Positions 52,513 through 64,000 of a stretch of DNA of 64,000 bases are shown piece by piece. The stretch's first letter is position 1. The number at the start of each line of letters is the position of its first letter. The notes under the pieces are model-generated. The model saw nothing but the letters and a program-made list of their open reading frames with translations. It had not been told where the DNA came from and made no database searches. Origin of the DNA: Ciborinia camelliae (Eukaryota > Ascomycota > Leotiomycetes > Helotiales > Sclerotiniaceae); the NCBI GenBank assembly GCA_025890175.1, contig JANPYM010000020.1, forward strand, positions 78,690 through 142,689, read 5' to 3'. The position numbers were made by a program, and so were the translations under genes.

Positions 52513-54117
52513 AATAGGAAAGAAAGAAATCAATGGAAAATCGGGGGATTAAATCATCATCTTGCACTGGTTACATAGCATCGCATCGGCATCGTCTCGC
52601 ATCGGTCAAGGTAGGGTAGGTGAGGTGAGGTGAGGTGGGTGCGGTCGCAAAATCGAAACAAACCTTCATCAAAGCTCCCGGGAAGGCTCAAAAAATTGTG
52701 AGCACTAATTTATCGATATGGGGTTTTTTTTGGGTTTTGGGGTCTGGGATTATTGGGGTCGCATTCTCTTTTTTTTTTTCAGGGCGGGGGTACGCGGAAT
52801 ATTGGTGTTTTGCATGAGGCTACTGATAGGATGGAAGGCTACACGAGGCTGAGGGACAAGGCTGATTATTTATAATTGATTTAATCGATAAGAGAAATTG
52901 ATAAATACCTAGGTAGGTAAGATCCTATGGACAATGGGCAATAGGCAATAATGGACATAGAATCTTCTGTACATGGAGGACCATTTCTAGCAGTCTATAT
53001 AAGCCATACAATCCATACCGTCCATACAGCTGGCTTAAATCTAGGCATGATGTGGTTTAACTGGTGCTGTATGTAAAATTTATTATAATTTACTGTTTTA
53101 CCGCTACATCTATTTCATCCATTCCATCCATCCATACCGTCCATACAGCTGGTAGAATCTGGGCATGATTAATAAAGATTACCTATCGAATGGTATATAA
53201 TTTATTGGCGATTTGTTTTACGGTTTTACCGCCATATCCATTCCATCTATTCGTTCATACTGTCCATTCCATCCGTCCATACCGTCCATATTACAATTAA
53301 CAAGATCTGGACATAATAAATATAATATATAATTTATTAGCAATTTGTTTTACAGTTTTACCGCCATATCCATCCCATTCCATTCATCCCATCCATCCCA
53401 TCCATCCCATCCATTCCATCCATCCATAAGTTATCCCTCCTCTCCTGTCAAGTATATCTATCCATGGTATCATATCTCAAGTGCTCCGTCTTCAACTCTT
53501 GGTGCTTTTCTTTTGTTGTGCGTGTAACATTAACCTTAACAATTATGACTTGTACCTCATAAACTACCAACCCAACCCTTGATGGCTCGCCATCCCATCC
53601 ATACCACACAACCACCAAAATAAATTAACCCACGGAACACCGCTCCTAATAAGGCGGTCTCAAAGTAGGGAATTTGACTTTTGCGTTCCCGGACTCTTGT
53701 ATTCCTCTCTAACCTCACCTCAGTCTCAGTCTCACCTCATCCTCCTCCTCCTCTCTCTCTCTCCCTCTCTCTCCCCTCATTGTTGTCAATTCTTACCTAC
53801 TTGTTACTCGGGTAGATGGGATACACATTTACATTATCGTACTCTACACAACTCTCCAGCTACTCTAACCCTACTCCACTCTCATCAATTCATAAGGAAC
53901 GTACTCAACCTCCTTATATCTTCTCACGTTAACATCCTCTCTCACCCTCTCACCTCAATCTCACATCGTACATCGCAACTCTCTACCTGTTTGTTGGTGC
54001 ATTGAATTTCATTCTTTGTCTTGATCATAAAGATTGGTATTGTACTGATACGGGGTCCTCGCATTTACGGAGTACTCATGTGGTGATTTTTCATTTACCT
54101 CTACCTACCGTATCAAA
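52513..54117. other. Divergent intergenic region, Pol gamma / RING gene
   Basis: No gene supported. Holds GGTGAGGTGAGGTG repeats (52617-52640), an ACCTAGGT palindrome (52907-52914), a three-copy long repeat (53008-53420) and a C/T-rich leader before the RING ATG (about 53690-54110). Confidence 0.5.
53008..53420. repeat. Long tandem repeat, three diverged units of 120-147 bp
   Basis: Units begin CCATACCGTCCATA at about 53010, 53131 and 53277 and share CTGGGCAT(A/G)AT, TATAATTTATT and TTTTACCGCCATATCCAT. Each unit also contains CCATCCAT-type runs. Confidence 0.75.
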
Positions 54118-55594
54118 ATGAACCTCTCTCAATATTCACCTTATTATAAAGGTAACAGAAATTCGAACAGAAATTCGGATCACACTTCAACTCCCAACTC
54201 CAACTCAAATACTCTCCAGCCCTTACCATGGAATATTGAATCCCCCAATCGTATTATGGGTAGGAGAGAGGAAAATGAATCTTTAACTTTACCTCCAATT
54301 AGTTCGGCAAACTCCGGTGATAGGTTGGAGCTACCAGGTCTTTCTTCTTCACCACTGTTCATACCAGAAACTCATCAACGTCAAATACCAGTACAACCAG
54401 AAACTCATCATCATCATCAAATGCAAGTACAACCACAACCACAACCACAACCACAAACTCATCAACGTCAAATACCGGCACAATCGGAATCTTCATCTTA
54501 CAGATCAATCAATAATTCAAACTCGAGTTCAAATTCAATTTTAAATTCAAACCAAACTACAACTTCAACTGCATCCACATCCACATCAGCATCAGTTTCA
54601 AATCAATCTGGTCAAAGTCGTATAAAACGTCCTCAGAGCGAATCTCCCCCAGATCTCTTTTCTTTTGATCCCTTTGATGAAAGCAATCGATATCGATCAC
54701 CACCACCACTTCTACCACCTCCAAGTCAACTGGCACGACCAAGTTCACGACAATCACCACGACGAGTGAGAGGATCATCCTTTTTCGACAACGACGCGGA
54801 GGCTTTATCAAACTTTGATTGGGATTCCTTTCTTTCACAAGAAAACGAACTAGAGGACGAATTTGAATATCCATTCGAAGATCCATTTGAAGATACATTT
54901 ACAGATTCATTTGAATCGCCACTACCCATATACAATCGAACATCCGATAATTACGGTATAGTTGATCTTACGGATTCATCACCAACCATGGCACCTCCAC
55001 CAGAAAGAAGGAGAGCTCTCTCCGGTACTAGTTTACGCCCAGTTACTCTCACACGACCCAAGACACCCAAACGAAAAAAGGCAAGAGCAAGTCCAAATTC
55101 CAAAGCTGCCAAACGTCGCAAGATTTCATCACCTAAAATCGATCCGGAGGAAGATGTCGAAGTCGTTGATCTAGCTGAGAATGCCAATCTTCAAGCATAC
55201 GAAACGGCAAAGGCCAAACAACAAGATGAATTAATCAGGCAAAAAAATCAAGATGAAGCAACGAAACCAATGAAGTTGGTGGCTTTTCAGTGTATCATCT
55301 GTATGGATAACCCAACAGATTTAACGGTTACACATTGTGGTATGTTCTTCACATCATTCTGATTTCTTTGGGGGTATCTCTAATGAATGAAATCTAGGTC
55401 ATCTTTTCTGTTCCGAATGCCTTCACTCCGCCCTTCACGCCGGAAATAATGGACGCAAAACATGTCCAGTTTGTCGAACGGTCGTTAGCACCACGAATAC
55501 CCCCGGTCGTAAACCACCTAAGAATGGCACCTTTCCTATCTCGATTAAGTTGATGACGGCTAATAAGTTGGGAAAGAAACCTACGAAGAATTGA
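54118..55594 (+). CDS. RING finger protein with SUMO-interacting motifs, Slx8-like (472 aa, 2 exons)
   Basis: Exons 54118-55339 and 55398-55594; the 58-nt intron falls between the third and fourth metal ligands of the RING. The N-terminal 260 residues are disordered, rich in Asn, Gln, Ser and Pro. IVDLTD (281-286) and VEVVDL (to Leu352) match the hydrophobic-acidic pattern of SUMO-interacting motifs, with a basic stretch (KTPKRKKAR, AAKRRKI) between them. The C-terminus carries a C3HC4 RING: CIIC (392-395), THCGHLFCSEC, CPVCR. SIMs plus a C-terminal RING define SUMO-targeted ubiquitin ligases (Slx8/RNF4 type), which act in the nucleus on SUMO-conjugated repair proteins. Orthology to Slx8 is inferred from architecture; other RING families are possible. 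Confidence 0.8.
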
Positions 55595-56490
55595 TCATTA
55601 TGATGATGATGATGATGTTTGTATGTCATTTGGGATGGGAAGGGATTGAAATAAATGGTACCACAGCACAAGACATAACATAACACATAATGGATATACA
55701 AATGGATGAGGAGAGGAGTAAATGAAGGAAGGGTTGGTTGGGGAGGTGAATCTATAGGGAATGGAAAATCTCGGCGTTTTGGGGAATGGGCTGGGCTGGA
55801 CTGGGTTGGGTTGGGTTGGGCGGGCTGGTTGGCTGGCTGGTTGGCTGGCTGGTTGGCGGGCTATGATATTGGTCCTTACCATACCATACCATACCATACC
55901 ATACCAAATGCTATATCTGGAACCTGGAACCTGGAATTTGAACGGCTCAATTATATACTTTGTACACATTTAGGCGGGGATGCGGGGAGCGGGATGGGGG
56001 ATAGGGGATGCGGGATACGGGATGGGGGATGGGGGATTGGTAGGCGGGGATAGGGGATGGGAGACGGATGAGATGCATATATATAGGTATCAATTACTGC
56101 AATGATTTTTGTGTGTGTATGTGTATGTGTGTGTGTGTTTGCGCAACTATTTAGCATTACCTAGGTAGGTATATGTTGATTATATGTTGATTATATGTTG
56201 ATTATATATATATGGACGGAGGACTGACTGACTGATTCCATATGTTTATATGTTTATAGGTATTTAAGGTATTTAAGGTAGGTATATAGGTAGGTAGGTA
56301 CCTAAGATAGGTACTATATGTATGGAGGTATGTATGTATTACCCCTCCCTCTCTCACACGTCATTCTATGCTAGGTAGTATGCCATGCCATGCTGGGCTC
56401 CATATATAGGTACTTTTCATATCCATATCCATATCCATGTCCATGAATTTTCCCTCGCCTCACTTTGGGTTTCTTTATTTTACTTTACTT
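55595..56490. repeat. Intergenic simple-repeat region
   Basis: Includes GATGAT repeats (55600-55617), GGTTGGCTGGCTGG runs (55820-55860), (CCATA)n (55880-55905), GGGGGATGGGGGATTGG-type G-rich sequence (55975-56060), (GT)n (56110-56140), three copies of TATGTTGATTA (56171-56205) and TAGGTAGGTA runs. No gene supported. Confidence 0.7.
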
Positions 56491-56676
56491 TACCTTATTT
56501 TACCTTATTTTACCTTATTTTACCTTATTTTACCTTATTTTACCTTATTTTACCTTATTTTACCTTATTTTACCTTATTTTACCTTATTTTACCTTATTT
56601 TACCTTATTTTACCTTATTTTACCTTATTTTACCTTATTTTACCTTATTTTACCTTATTTTACCTTATTTTACCTT
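56491..56676. repeat. 10-bp minisatellite (TACCTTATTT), 18 copies
   Basis: Eighteen uninterrupted copies of TACCTTATTT. Because 10 is not a multiple of 3 and no frame meets a stop, all three forward frames are open with the same peptide repeat. Confidence 0.97.
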
Positions 56677-57379
56677 GGTCGTAAATACCTTAGGAAATAC
56701 CTAGCTAGGTATTTCTCATAAGTTATCGGTCCTGGGTTGTGAGTCATGAGTCCTGAGTGATACATTCTGATATCTAAGATCTCTCAAATCTATCAAGTCT
56801 CTCTAGTCTCTCTAGTCTCTCCAGTCCCTCCAAACCCTCCAGTCTCTCCAAACCCAAACCCATCAAAATATCAAATATCAAACCCAAGAAAAAGAAAGAA
56901 ACAAAGGGTTCCAAAATTCCCACACACATACATTTATTGGGAATGAAAAGTCGGAAGCTGTGAAGGTTTAAAATTCTGAAAAGTTTGAAACTGGAGAAAA
57001 TACCAACGAGGGAAAGAGGGAAGTGAAAAAAAAAAAAAGTCCTGATGTGATCTGATGTGATGTGATGTGATGTGGACTGGACTTTGAGGACTTGACTTTG
57101 AGGACTTGACTTTGAGGACTTGACTTGTTTGTTTGTTTGTTCATGTTGGGTGTGTAGGTACCTAGGTAGGTAGGTAGGTATTGATGGGGGGGTCTTGGTT
57201 TTTTTTTTATGGATGGATGGATAGATGGATGCGTGGATGGATATCAAATAAACGGTACCGAGACAGACAGACAGATAGACAACACATGTGATGTGATGTG
57301 ATGCGATGTGATGCGATGTGATGCATGGTATTGGTATTGGTGTTGGTGATGTTCATGTATGTATACCTAGGTACGTATG
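56677..57379. repeat. Intergenic simple-repeat region
   Basis: Includes CTCTAGTCTCTCCAGTC repeats (56800-56850), GATGTGATGTGATG (57047-57073), a GACTTTGAGGACTT repeat (57080-57125), GTAGGTACCTAGGTAGG (57155-57180) and TGATGTGATGCGATG (57290-57325). No gene supported. Confidence 0.65.
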
Positions 57380-57498
57380 GATGGGATGTATGGATGGGAT
57401 GTATGGATGGGATGTATGGATGGGATGTATGGATGGGATGTATGGATGGGATGTATGGATGGGATGTATGGATGGGATGTATGGATGGGATGTATGGA
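57380..57498. repeat. 13-bp minisatellite (GATGGGATGTATG), about 9 copies
   Basis: Near-perfect head-to-tail copies; open frames across it are artefacts of the repeat. Confidence 0.95.
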
Positions 57499-57540
57499 TT
57501 CAAATATCAATGTCATGTTAATGTCATGCTATGCTATGCT

Positions 57541-57642
57541 AGGTAGGTAGGTATGCTAGGTAGGTAGGTATGCTAGGTAGGTAGGTATGCTAGGTAGGTA
57601 GGTATGCTAGGTAGGTAGGTATGCTAGGTAGGTAGGTATGCT
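57541..57642. repeat. 17-bp minisatellite (AGGTAGGTAGGTATGCT), 6 copies
   Basis: Six near-identical units combining the TAGGTAGG motif common in this window with ATGCT. Confidence 0.95.
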
Positions 57643-57956
57643 CACTCATGTTCATGTTCATGTTCATGTATGAACGACACATAAGGTATCCAATATATAC
57701 CTACCTAGTAGGTACGTACATGTCACCACATCATTCGAGAGAGAGAGAAAGGAAAAGAGAAGACATACCTAGTACATAGGTACCGAGGTTGGGTTGGTTC
57801 GGTCGGTCGGAAGCGATTTCGGAGATGGAGGATGGAGGAGGCGATTTCGGATGGGGATTTGGTGATGAGAGGATTGGGATTGGGATTGGGATGGGGATTG
57901 GGATCAGGTGGGATTGGGAATCTGAAACTTGAAACTTCCAAGGTTGAAACTAACGG

Positions 57957-58046
57957 GATGTTGATGTTGATGTTGATGTTGATGTTGATGTTGATGTTGA
58001 TGTTGATGTTGATGTTGATGTTGATGTTGATGTTGATGTTGATGTT
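57957..58046. repeat. Hexanucleotide microsatellite (GATGTT)15
   Basis: Fifteen GATGTT units, followed by three 9-bp GGATGTTGG-like units. Confidence 0.97.
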
Positions 58047-60273
58047 GGATGTTGGATGTTGGATGTTTCAGATGAGGGGAGAGCGAGCAAGGGAGAGCAA
58101 GGGAGATGATAGGGTTGGTTGGGGTGGGAGGGAGGGGAGGGGAGGGGAAGGGGAGTGATTGGAGGGGAAAGGGAACTTTCTTTGTTGGTTTGTTGGTTTG
58201 TTGGTCGAAAGGATGAGATGAATAGATAGAGTAAAGCAGAACATAGATGACGGGAGACAGGTGAGCATAACAACATGATGCTGGATTGGGCTGAATACGG
58301 ATTTTATTTTTATTCTTGTTTCATTAGGTAGGTATCTATTGGAATACAATACAATACAATACTCGTACAATCCATCCATACATACAACACTACATAACGC
58401 TGCGCTGTAAAACCATCCCCTCCATCATCTCATCTCATACCATATCATACCGTATCATATCTTATCGTTTCTTATCGTTCAACACCAAGGATGGGCGGAT
58501 GTATGTATGTATGTATGTATGATAGCTACTGCGTTGGGTACATTATCATAACATGAATCAAATATGGATGTGCATACCACCACACACACATACCTCGTGG
58601 CATGGGCAAACGTGCAAACGTGGCGTGGACAAACGGTACGTATGGGGAGCAGGTCGATCCATCCATCCATCAATCCATAATACTCCGTACAGTCCTCCGA
58701 GTCTCCGTATGTATGTACCGCTAGGTATTTATTATTAAGTACGGCGGACGCATGCTCACATGTTTATGTGTGAGCAGGTTCACGGAAATGATAGAAGTTA
58801 CAGTCACATGTCACGGTCACATGTCACATTCACAGAATAGAATCAAGACTCAAGTACCTAACCAAATTCAACATCCAACATTCAATATCCAACTTCAACA
58901 TCCAACCTCTCTCACCGTTATTCAATACCGCAATGGGATTGATTGTTTTTATTATTTACAGTATCATTGTTTATTCATAAAGAGAATCAAGATGGATATG
59001 GATATGAATATCATGGATTTCCAATAGAAACCCCATAAATAATTCCACGCCTAACCTAACGAGCCAGCAACCAGATGCAAGATGCTACAAGGTGTAAACT
59101 TATCCGACTTATCATGCATCAAACTGGATCGAGTCGGTTTTTCGAGATGCAGCTCATCCAATCTCGCATCTTCCTACTCACTTACCAAGTCGTCAAGTAC
59201 AGCAAACTCATGCAGATTTGAGTTTTTTCGGATTTTTGACGCTCTTTTACCCTTTCTTACCCTTTCTTACTTGAAACACATTCGGAAAATGGATAATATT
59301 CCCCTTTTCCTTACCTGGTTTACCTCGTACCTATGTTTCCAATGATGATGAATCACGACTCGAATGTCTTCACTCTCTTCATTATTATTCATCCAACTAA
59401 TTCATATAGTATCACCAAGACCTATCGACTCCATCGGGAAGAAAAAAGAAGAAAGAAATCTCCACTCTTCGAATTTTTTTACGCTCTCGTGTTTCATCGT
59501 GAGGCGAGAAGTTTCGCTGGCAAACCTTTCTTCGTTCATCAATTGTTCTCTTACTTGTTTCCTCAATCTTCCAGGTAAACAAGTCATGGTTGATAGGAAC
59601 CACGTCAGGTGAAAATGGGAACATTTTCCAAGCGTCCCCATTCTTGACGAATGAGAGGCGAGCCTCGTTTTCCGATGTGAAAATGAAAATGCAAAAAAAA
59701 AACAAGAGTTGAATTGTCATTGAATGGATTGGTTTGGAATTGGGGGATGCATTCGGTTTATGTTTGCATCGTGGTAGGTAGCTTAATGTTGTGAAGTGCG
59801 TATCTGAATATATTTCACCGCATATCTTTCTCTTTCCCTCTGGTGCTTGCAGATGGTTCAATGCTTCACATCTTGGATTTGATCTGCTTTATCTCCATAC
59901 CATACCGAGTGCGAGTTTATTCACATACAGTAATTCTTACATATTGAAGAACTGCATTTACTGCACGCACTGCGCCTTTATATTCTTGCATTTATTGGAT
60001 TTTCCTTACCGATACTTTCCCTCCCCGCCCCTCCCCCTCATTTTTGATCTAGCTGCTGGTCAGTTTGGTTTACTTGGTTACTTGGTTGCTGGGTAACTTT
60101 TGCCACTATCATATTATCAACACCGCTTTTTGGTCTTGTACCTATTTTTAAATTGGTGGAAAGGCGGAGAGGTATTCATGTCCTGTTGTAATATATTCAA
60201 CTGTTTGCCTTCTCCTTCAATCGTTCTTCGAAATTCGGGTGGTAAAGCGAAGCTTGCCAATTCTTCGAATACG
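58047..60273. other. Long intergenic/promoter region upstream of the 846-aa gene
   Basis: 2.2 kb without a supported gene. Simple repeats: GGAGGGGAGGGG (58125-58155), (TTTGTTGG)n (58180-58205), (AATAC)n (58335-58355), ATGTATGTATGT (58500-58520), and alternating GTCACATGTCAC near 58800-58830. From about 59700 the sequence is T/C-rich, as expected of a long fungal 5' leader. Open frames here are short and overlapping in several phases. Confidence 0.5.
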
Positions 60274-62906
60274 ATGACCGATGATAATTTGGCCTATGGT
60301 ACCATGGATACCGATAGACCTGAGATTATTGCTGGTGGCAATGAACGAGTTGAGAGACCTAAGAATGATAGAATAAAAGTAAGTTTATTACCTTATCTCT
60401 TTACCTTTTGAGTGATGTACAATTTTACCTATGTTACTCATCCTACTTCAAAAAACTAACAAAACTTTAGACCACTTATACTTTCCCTATCAAGATCATG
60501 CCCTCACCTAAATCAACTACTACATCCACCACTACATCCAGTACTTCCCTCGCACCAGAATTCTCGGAATTCGAAACCCAAGCCTATTACAATGAATCTC
60601 TAGATTACAACTACATCTCTTCTCGATTCGCCTTTTCCCTTGGACTTAGACCCGATGCAGATCGTGTAACTAGACCACGATCCAAATCCGTCTCGAAACC
60701 AAAAACTCCTTTTAAACCAAAAGGTTTGGTAAGATCTCAAACGGCACCAGTTTCTGAGATTAAACCTGTTCAAAGATCAAGAACCGAACCATTATCGAGG
60801 AGAATTTTCTCACCTTTGAGTAGAGAAAGTACAATTTCGGAAGATGCATCACCTAATCCTCTCCCACCTAGAATTCCACCCAGAAGAACTTCTACCACGG
60901 CTACTCTCGTCCCTTCCAATTCTCAACCTCCAGATATTTTTTCACTTCTTGAACCAACCCCAGAAGCTATCGCAAGATCAAATTTGACCAGTCCATTATT
61001 CCCGGATTCGGATTTAAATCCTTTCTCACCAAGACCGGGAGCTACTTTTGGTGCAATGGTTGTTGATACACCACCCCGAACTCCTCTACGACAAAAACCA
61101 TTACACTCACATACCGAAGGTCAACCTAGTCTTTTTGAAGCTTTAAATTCACATCCCGTGATCCCCATCACAAATCACCCCACGATCCTCACGGAAGAAC
61201 CCGAAGGAATGACCGAGGAACCGTTAGGGATTTCTGAAGAACCTGAAAGAAATCTCGAAGGCATGGGAACCGGAACGGGAATTGGCATGGGCTTTGGCAT
61301 CGGGGAAGAAATCCGCGGGCGAGAGCAAAATCAAGATCCCAATACCATGTCCGGTGATCTCACCCTCCATTGGAAATCCTCGCCCCTCTCTCGCTACACG
61401 CAACGAACCATCTTCTGGATCGTACCGCACGCCACTTTCGATATCGTCTTCGGACACGACGAAACGGATTTCAATATCCCCATTCACGTGCCTCCGAAGT
61501 GGGGACTGGGGGGTTGGGGATTGGGTGGAGGGAGGAGAGGAAGGGGAGAGCGAAATCAATTCCGTGAGGGCATTCGTAGGGGCGTGCTCAAGAAAATCGA
61601 GGATCCGTCGCATTTCTCCCTCTTACATAGCGCGACTAATATCATGGATGCGTGGCTTCGCCCTCCATATCCGACGCATCGTTCTCTTTCTTCACTGTCG
61701 GATTGCAAAACTCCTCTCCTGGGGAATCCCAAGGATGGGGGAAATGATCATGGTAGACATGGTCTTGGACATGATGTACCCCTCACGTACCCGGAATTGG
61801 AAACTCAACTCCGCAATGAATTGCATTGTACGGATGAACGCCGACGCAAACATGAGAGTAAACGCGCGGTTAATATTTGGGATGTCAGGGCCGGCAAGGC
61901 GGTTTTGGCTGAACAGGCCAAGGGGGCTAGTGGCGAGATTCGTAAGTTGGTCGGTGCGGTGGTGAAGGATGTTAGGGAGAGGGATGGTGGGATCAAATCT
62001 GCGGGTGGGGGTGAAAGAGATGGATTGAAGGAGGGTTCTCCTCTTGATGTTGATCAAGATGCTCGGCATCCTAATGTCACAAATGGGGAGGATGTTTCTG
62101 GAAATGGGAATGCGAATGGGAATGCGACTCTTACTACTACTACGAAGGAAACCGAAACTCCCATTCCCACGCAAGGAAATCTCACATCACAACCACAACC
62201 ACAACCCATCCTCCAAACCAATCTCACGCTCCTAAACCCCGGACAAGCCACTCTATCCCTCCCCAATCCTCAATCCTTCGAACTCTCGCCCCAGGATTCC
62301 AATTTTAATGCAAATGAAAATGCCAATTTAAATGAAAGTCCAAACTCGAGTCCCCGCGGAGAATTCTCAGATGCGCAGTTGCAGGCGCAGATTGAGATGC
62401 AGATGGAGAGGGAGGCGGAGAGAGAAGCGGAGAGAGAGGTGCAGAGGCAGTTGGAGAGGGATGTGCAGAGGCAGATTGATTCGGAGATTCGGATGGGGAT
62501 GGGGATGGGGATGGGGATGCAGAAGGAGAAATTGAAAAATATTGAGGAGGAGGGGGAGGAAGGAGAGGGGGAGGGGGAGGGAAATATAAAGACTCTTATT
62601 CCGAAACCCCGACAAGTTGATTCCGCATCTCGTGGATCTCATCGTCATGAGGAGGATGATGGAGATGCACAAGATGATGATGATATCAATGAATCGATGT
62701 CGGAGATTGCAGTTTCTAGGATTCCTCTTTCTATTTCTGGGAGGGGGCTTGCGAATGGGAATGGGAATGTGAATGGGATCGGAGTAAAAGAACGATTCGA
62801 AAAGATCTGGGAAAAAGAAGATGAGGCGGTGCATTTTGAGAGGAAGGTTTGGAGGAAGAGGTTTCGAGGGGTTTTGGAGGGGTTGGTGAGGGGGAGGGGT
62901 TGGTGA
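60274..62906 (+). CDS. Hypothetical low-complexity protein (846 aa, 2 exons)
   Basis: Exons 60274-60378 and 60471-62906; the 92-nt phase-0 intron (GTAAGT...AACTTTAG) joins RPKNDRIK to TTYTFPIKIM. The protein has a short acidic N-terminus, a Ser/Thr/Pro-rich segment, and a central region that looks folded (LHWKSSPLSRYTQRTIFWIV, HATFDIVFGHDETDFNIPIH; residues about 330-380). A charged helical part follows (VNIWDVRAGKAVLAEQAKGA), then Asn/Gln-rich and highly charged coiled repeats (EREAEREAEREVQ, MGMGMGMGM, EGEEGEGEGEG), and a basic C-terminus. I do not recognise the family. The central DNA (61250-61950) is GC-richer than either end. Start taken at MTDDNLAYGTMD; an in-frame ATG at 60179 could add 32 residues. 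Confidence 0.72.
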
Positions 62907-63592
62907 GGGGGAGGGGGGTGAGGGGTTGAGAGGTTGATGTGGGGGTGAGAGGGTGAGAGGGTAGGGGATGGGAAGGGGGTGAGATATCATTCCTCATTCA
63001 TTTGGATTGGATTGAATTATTTTACTTGACCATTTTCTTTTGTGGGTTCGCTCGCTCGTTCGTTTATTCACTTTTTTTTTCGTTGGGTTTAGGTTTCGAT
63101 TTGGATTTGGATTTGGATTTGGATTTCGGTTGGGTTTCGGATCGCTGGGAGTGTGTACGCATTTACTTTACTTGATTCGGTATGCATGGAATGGCTGGCT
63201 TGGAATGGCACGGAGTGTGTATGGAGTGCGATGGCTTAGCATGGGTATAGCATGACAATGGAAGGGATTGATTGATTGATTGATTGGTTGATAGCGTGGG
63301 ATTTCTTGGACTTGATAGTAGTTTTGATGGGATAATTGGCTTGGCTTGGTATACCTACCTAGGTACCTACCTAAGTAGTATAGCATAGTATAGCATAGCA
63401 TGGATGAATGGCATGGGATGAATGGGATGAATGGCATGGGATGGGATGGGAGGACTTTATATACGTACATACACATACACTTATGAGATGAGGTTGCTTA
63501 ATACATTTTTATTTATTTTATTTTATTTTTCTATCTTCCTTTTTTTTTCTTCTTCTTTTGGTTTTCATTCCCTATCTGTCTGTCTCTATCTA

Positions 63593-63624
<32 letters not shown>

Positions 63625-64000
63625 TTGTGAAATGTAGAATACGGGGAGGTAGATAGGTAGGTAGGTACCTAGGTAGATAGGTAAGGTATCGTAGATTGAT
63701 TACATAACCCACCAGTAATCTACCAGCCATCTAGGTACCTATCTCTATCAATCATCAATCAACCGTCACCAATCTACCTATCATCAATCCTTCATTTCAA
63801 TTCAAGATCAATCAATCAACTTTATTTATTTTTTCTGGTTGTTTTTCATGGTGCTTTTTCATGGACCTTTTTTCATATATAGGATAGGATGGATGTATGG
63901 GGGGGAGGATGAGGGGATGAATGGGGATGAGAGGATGAGGGGGTGGATGGGATAGAATGGGCGGGGGGGTGAGCACGAGATCCTAGGGATTTGTTTATCT
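62907..64000. repeat. Intergenic simple-repeat region to window end
   Basis: Includes GGGTGAGGGG runs (62900-62985), (GGATTT)n (63096-63125), (GATT)n (63266-63288), AGCATAGTATAGCATAGCAT (63380-63400), (TCTG/TCTA)n (63577-63625) and several ACCTAGGT palindromes (63355-63372, 63661-63685, 63731-63740). No gene supported. Confidence 0.65.

Noticed and set aside
56385..56721. Three overlapping open frames encoding repeated ILPYFTLFY peptide
   Set aside because: They are the three forward frames of a 10-bp tandem repeat that contains no stop codon; not a membrane protein gene.

Overview
The window is nuclear DNA of a filamentous ascomycete (Pezizomycotina). Introns are 43-134 nt with GTAWGT-type donors, CTAAC-like branch sites and YAG acceptors. 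Conserved genes are fungal in form, and repeats carry RIP-like damage (only C/G to T/A transitions between repeat copies, very high AT). A leotiomycete of the Botrytis/Sclerotinia kind is my best guess from protein style and genome texture; that placement is inference.

Layout. 1-689: 3' end of an unrecognised gene, then a 53-bp minisatellite (1047-1412). 1790-14285: an AT-rich block that resolves into a stack of dead transposable elements: a 2222-bp TIR element with TA target duplication (2290-4511), a short solo LTR (4693-4866), and a full Copia-type LTR retrotransposon (4988-14280; two 492-bp LTRs; TSD ACAAT) into which a second copy of the short LTR (6012-6186) and a small LTR element with 206-bp LTRs (7885-9474; TSD ATAAT; with a 10-N gap) have inserted. 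14588-15169: a 582-bp hAT-type MITE with an 8-bp TSD. 15200-22700: repeat-rich accessory DNA with hairpin arrays, solo LTRs and three weak or unknown genes, one of them a zinc-knuckle protein with 66-bp tandem repeats and an in-frame stop ahead of a further knuckle-like segment.

22800-62906 is gene-rich and mostly housekeeping: an alpha/beta hydrolase (-), a secreted GPI-anchored Cys-rich protein (-), Mediator subunit Med17 (-), 6-phosphofructokinase (+), a PARP-type zinc-finger/AT-hook protein (+), Cox16 (-), an ATR/Mec1-family checkpoint kinase (+, 12 coding exons), mitochondrial DNA polymerase gamma (-), a RING/SIM protein resembling the SUMO-targeted ligase Slx8 (+), and a large low-complexity hypothetical protein (+). 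Genes touching genome maintenance (PARP-type finger, ATR, Pol gamma, Slx8-like) lie side by side, with Cox16 and ATR sharing a 294-bp divergent promoter. Intergenic DNA from 47 kb on is packed with micro- and minisatellites and with a recurring ACCTAGGT palindrome.

Exon boundaries were worked out by hand from splice signals and reading-frame continuity; every multi-exon model for a conserved gene closes in frame. No RNA genes, CRISPR arrays or prokaryotic signals were seen.
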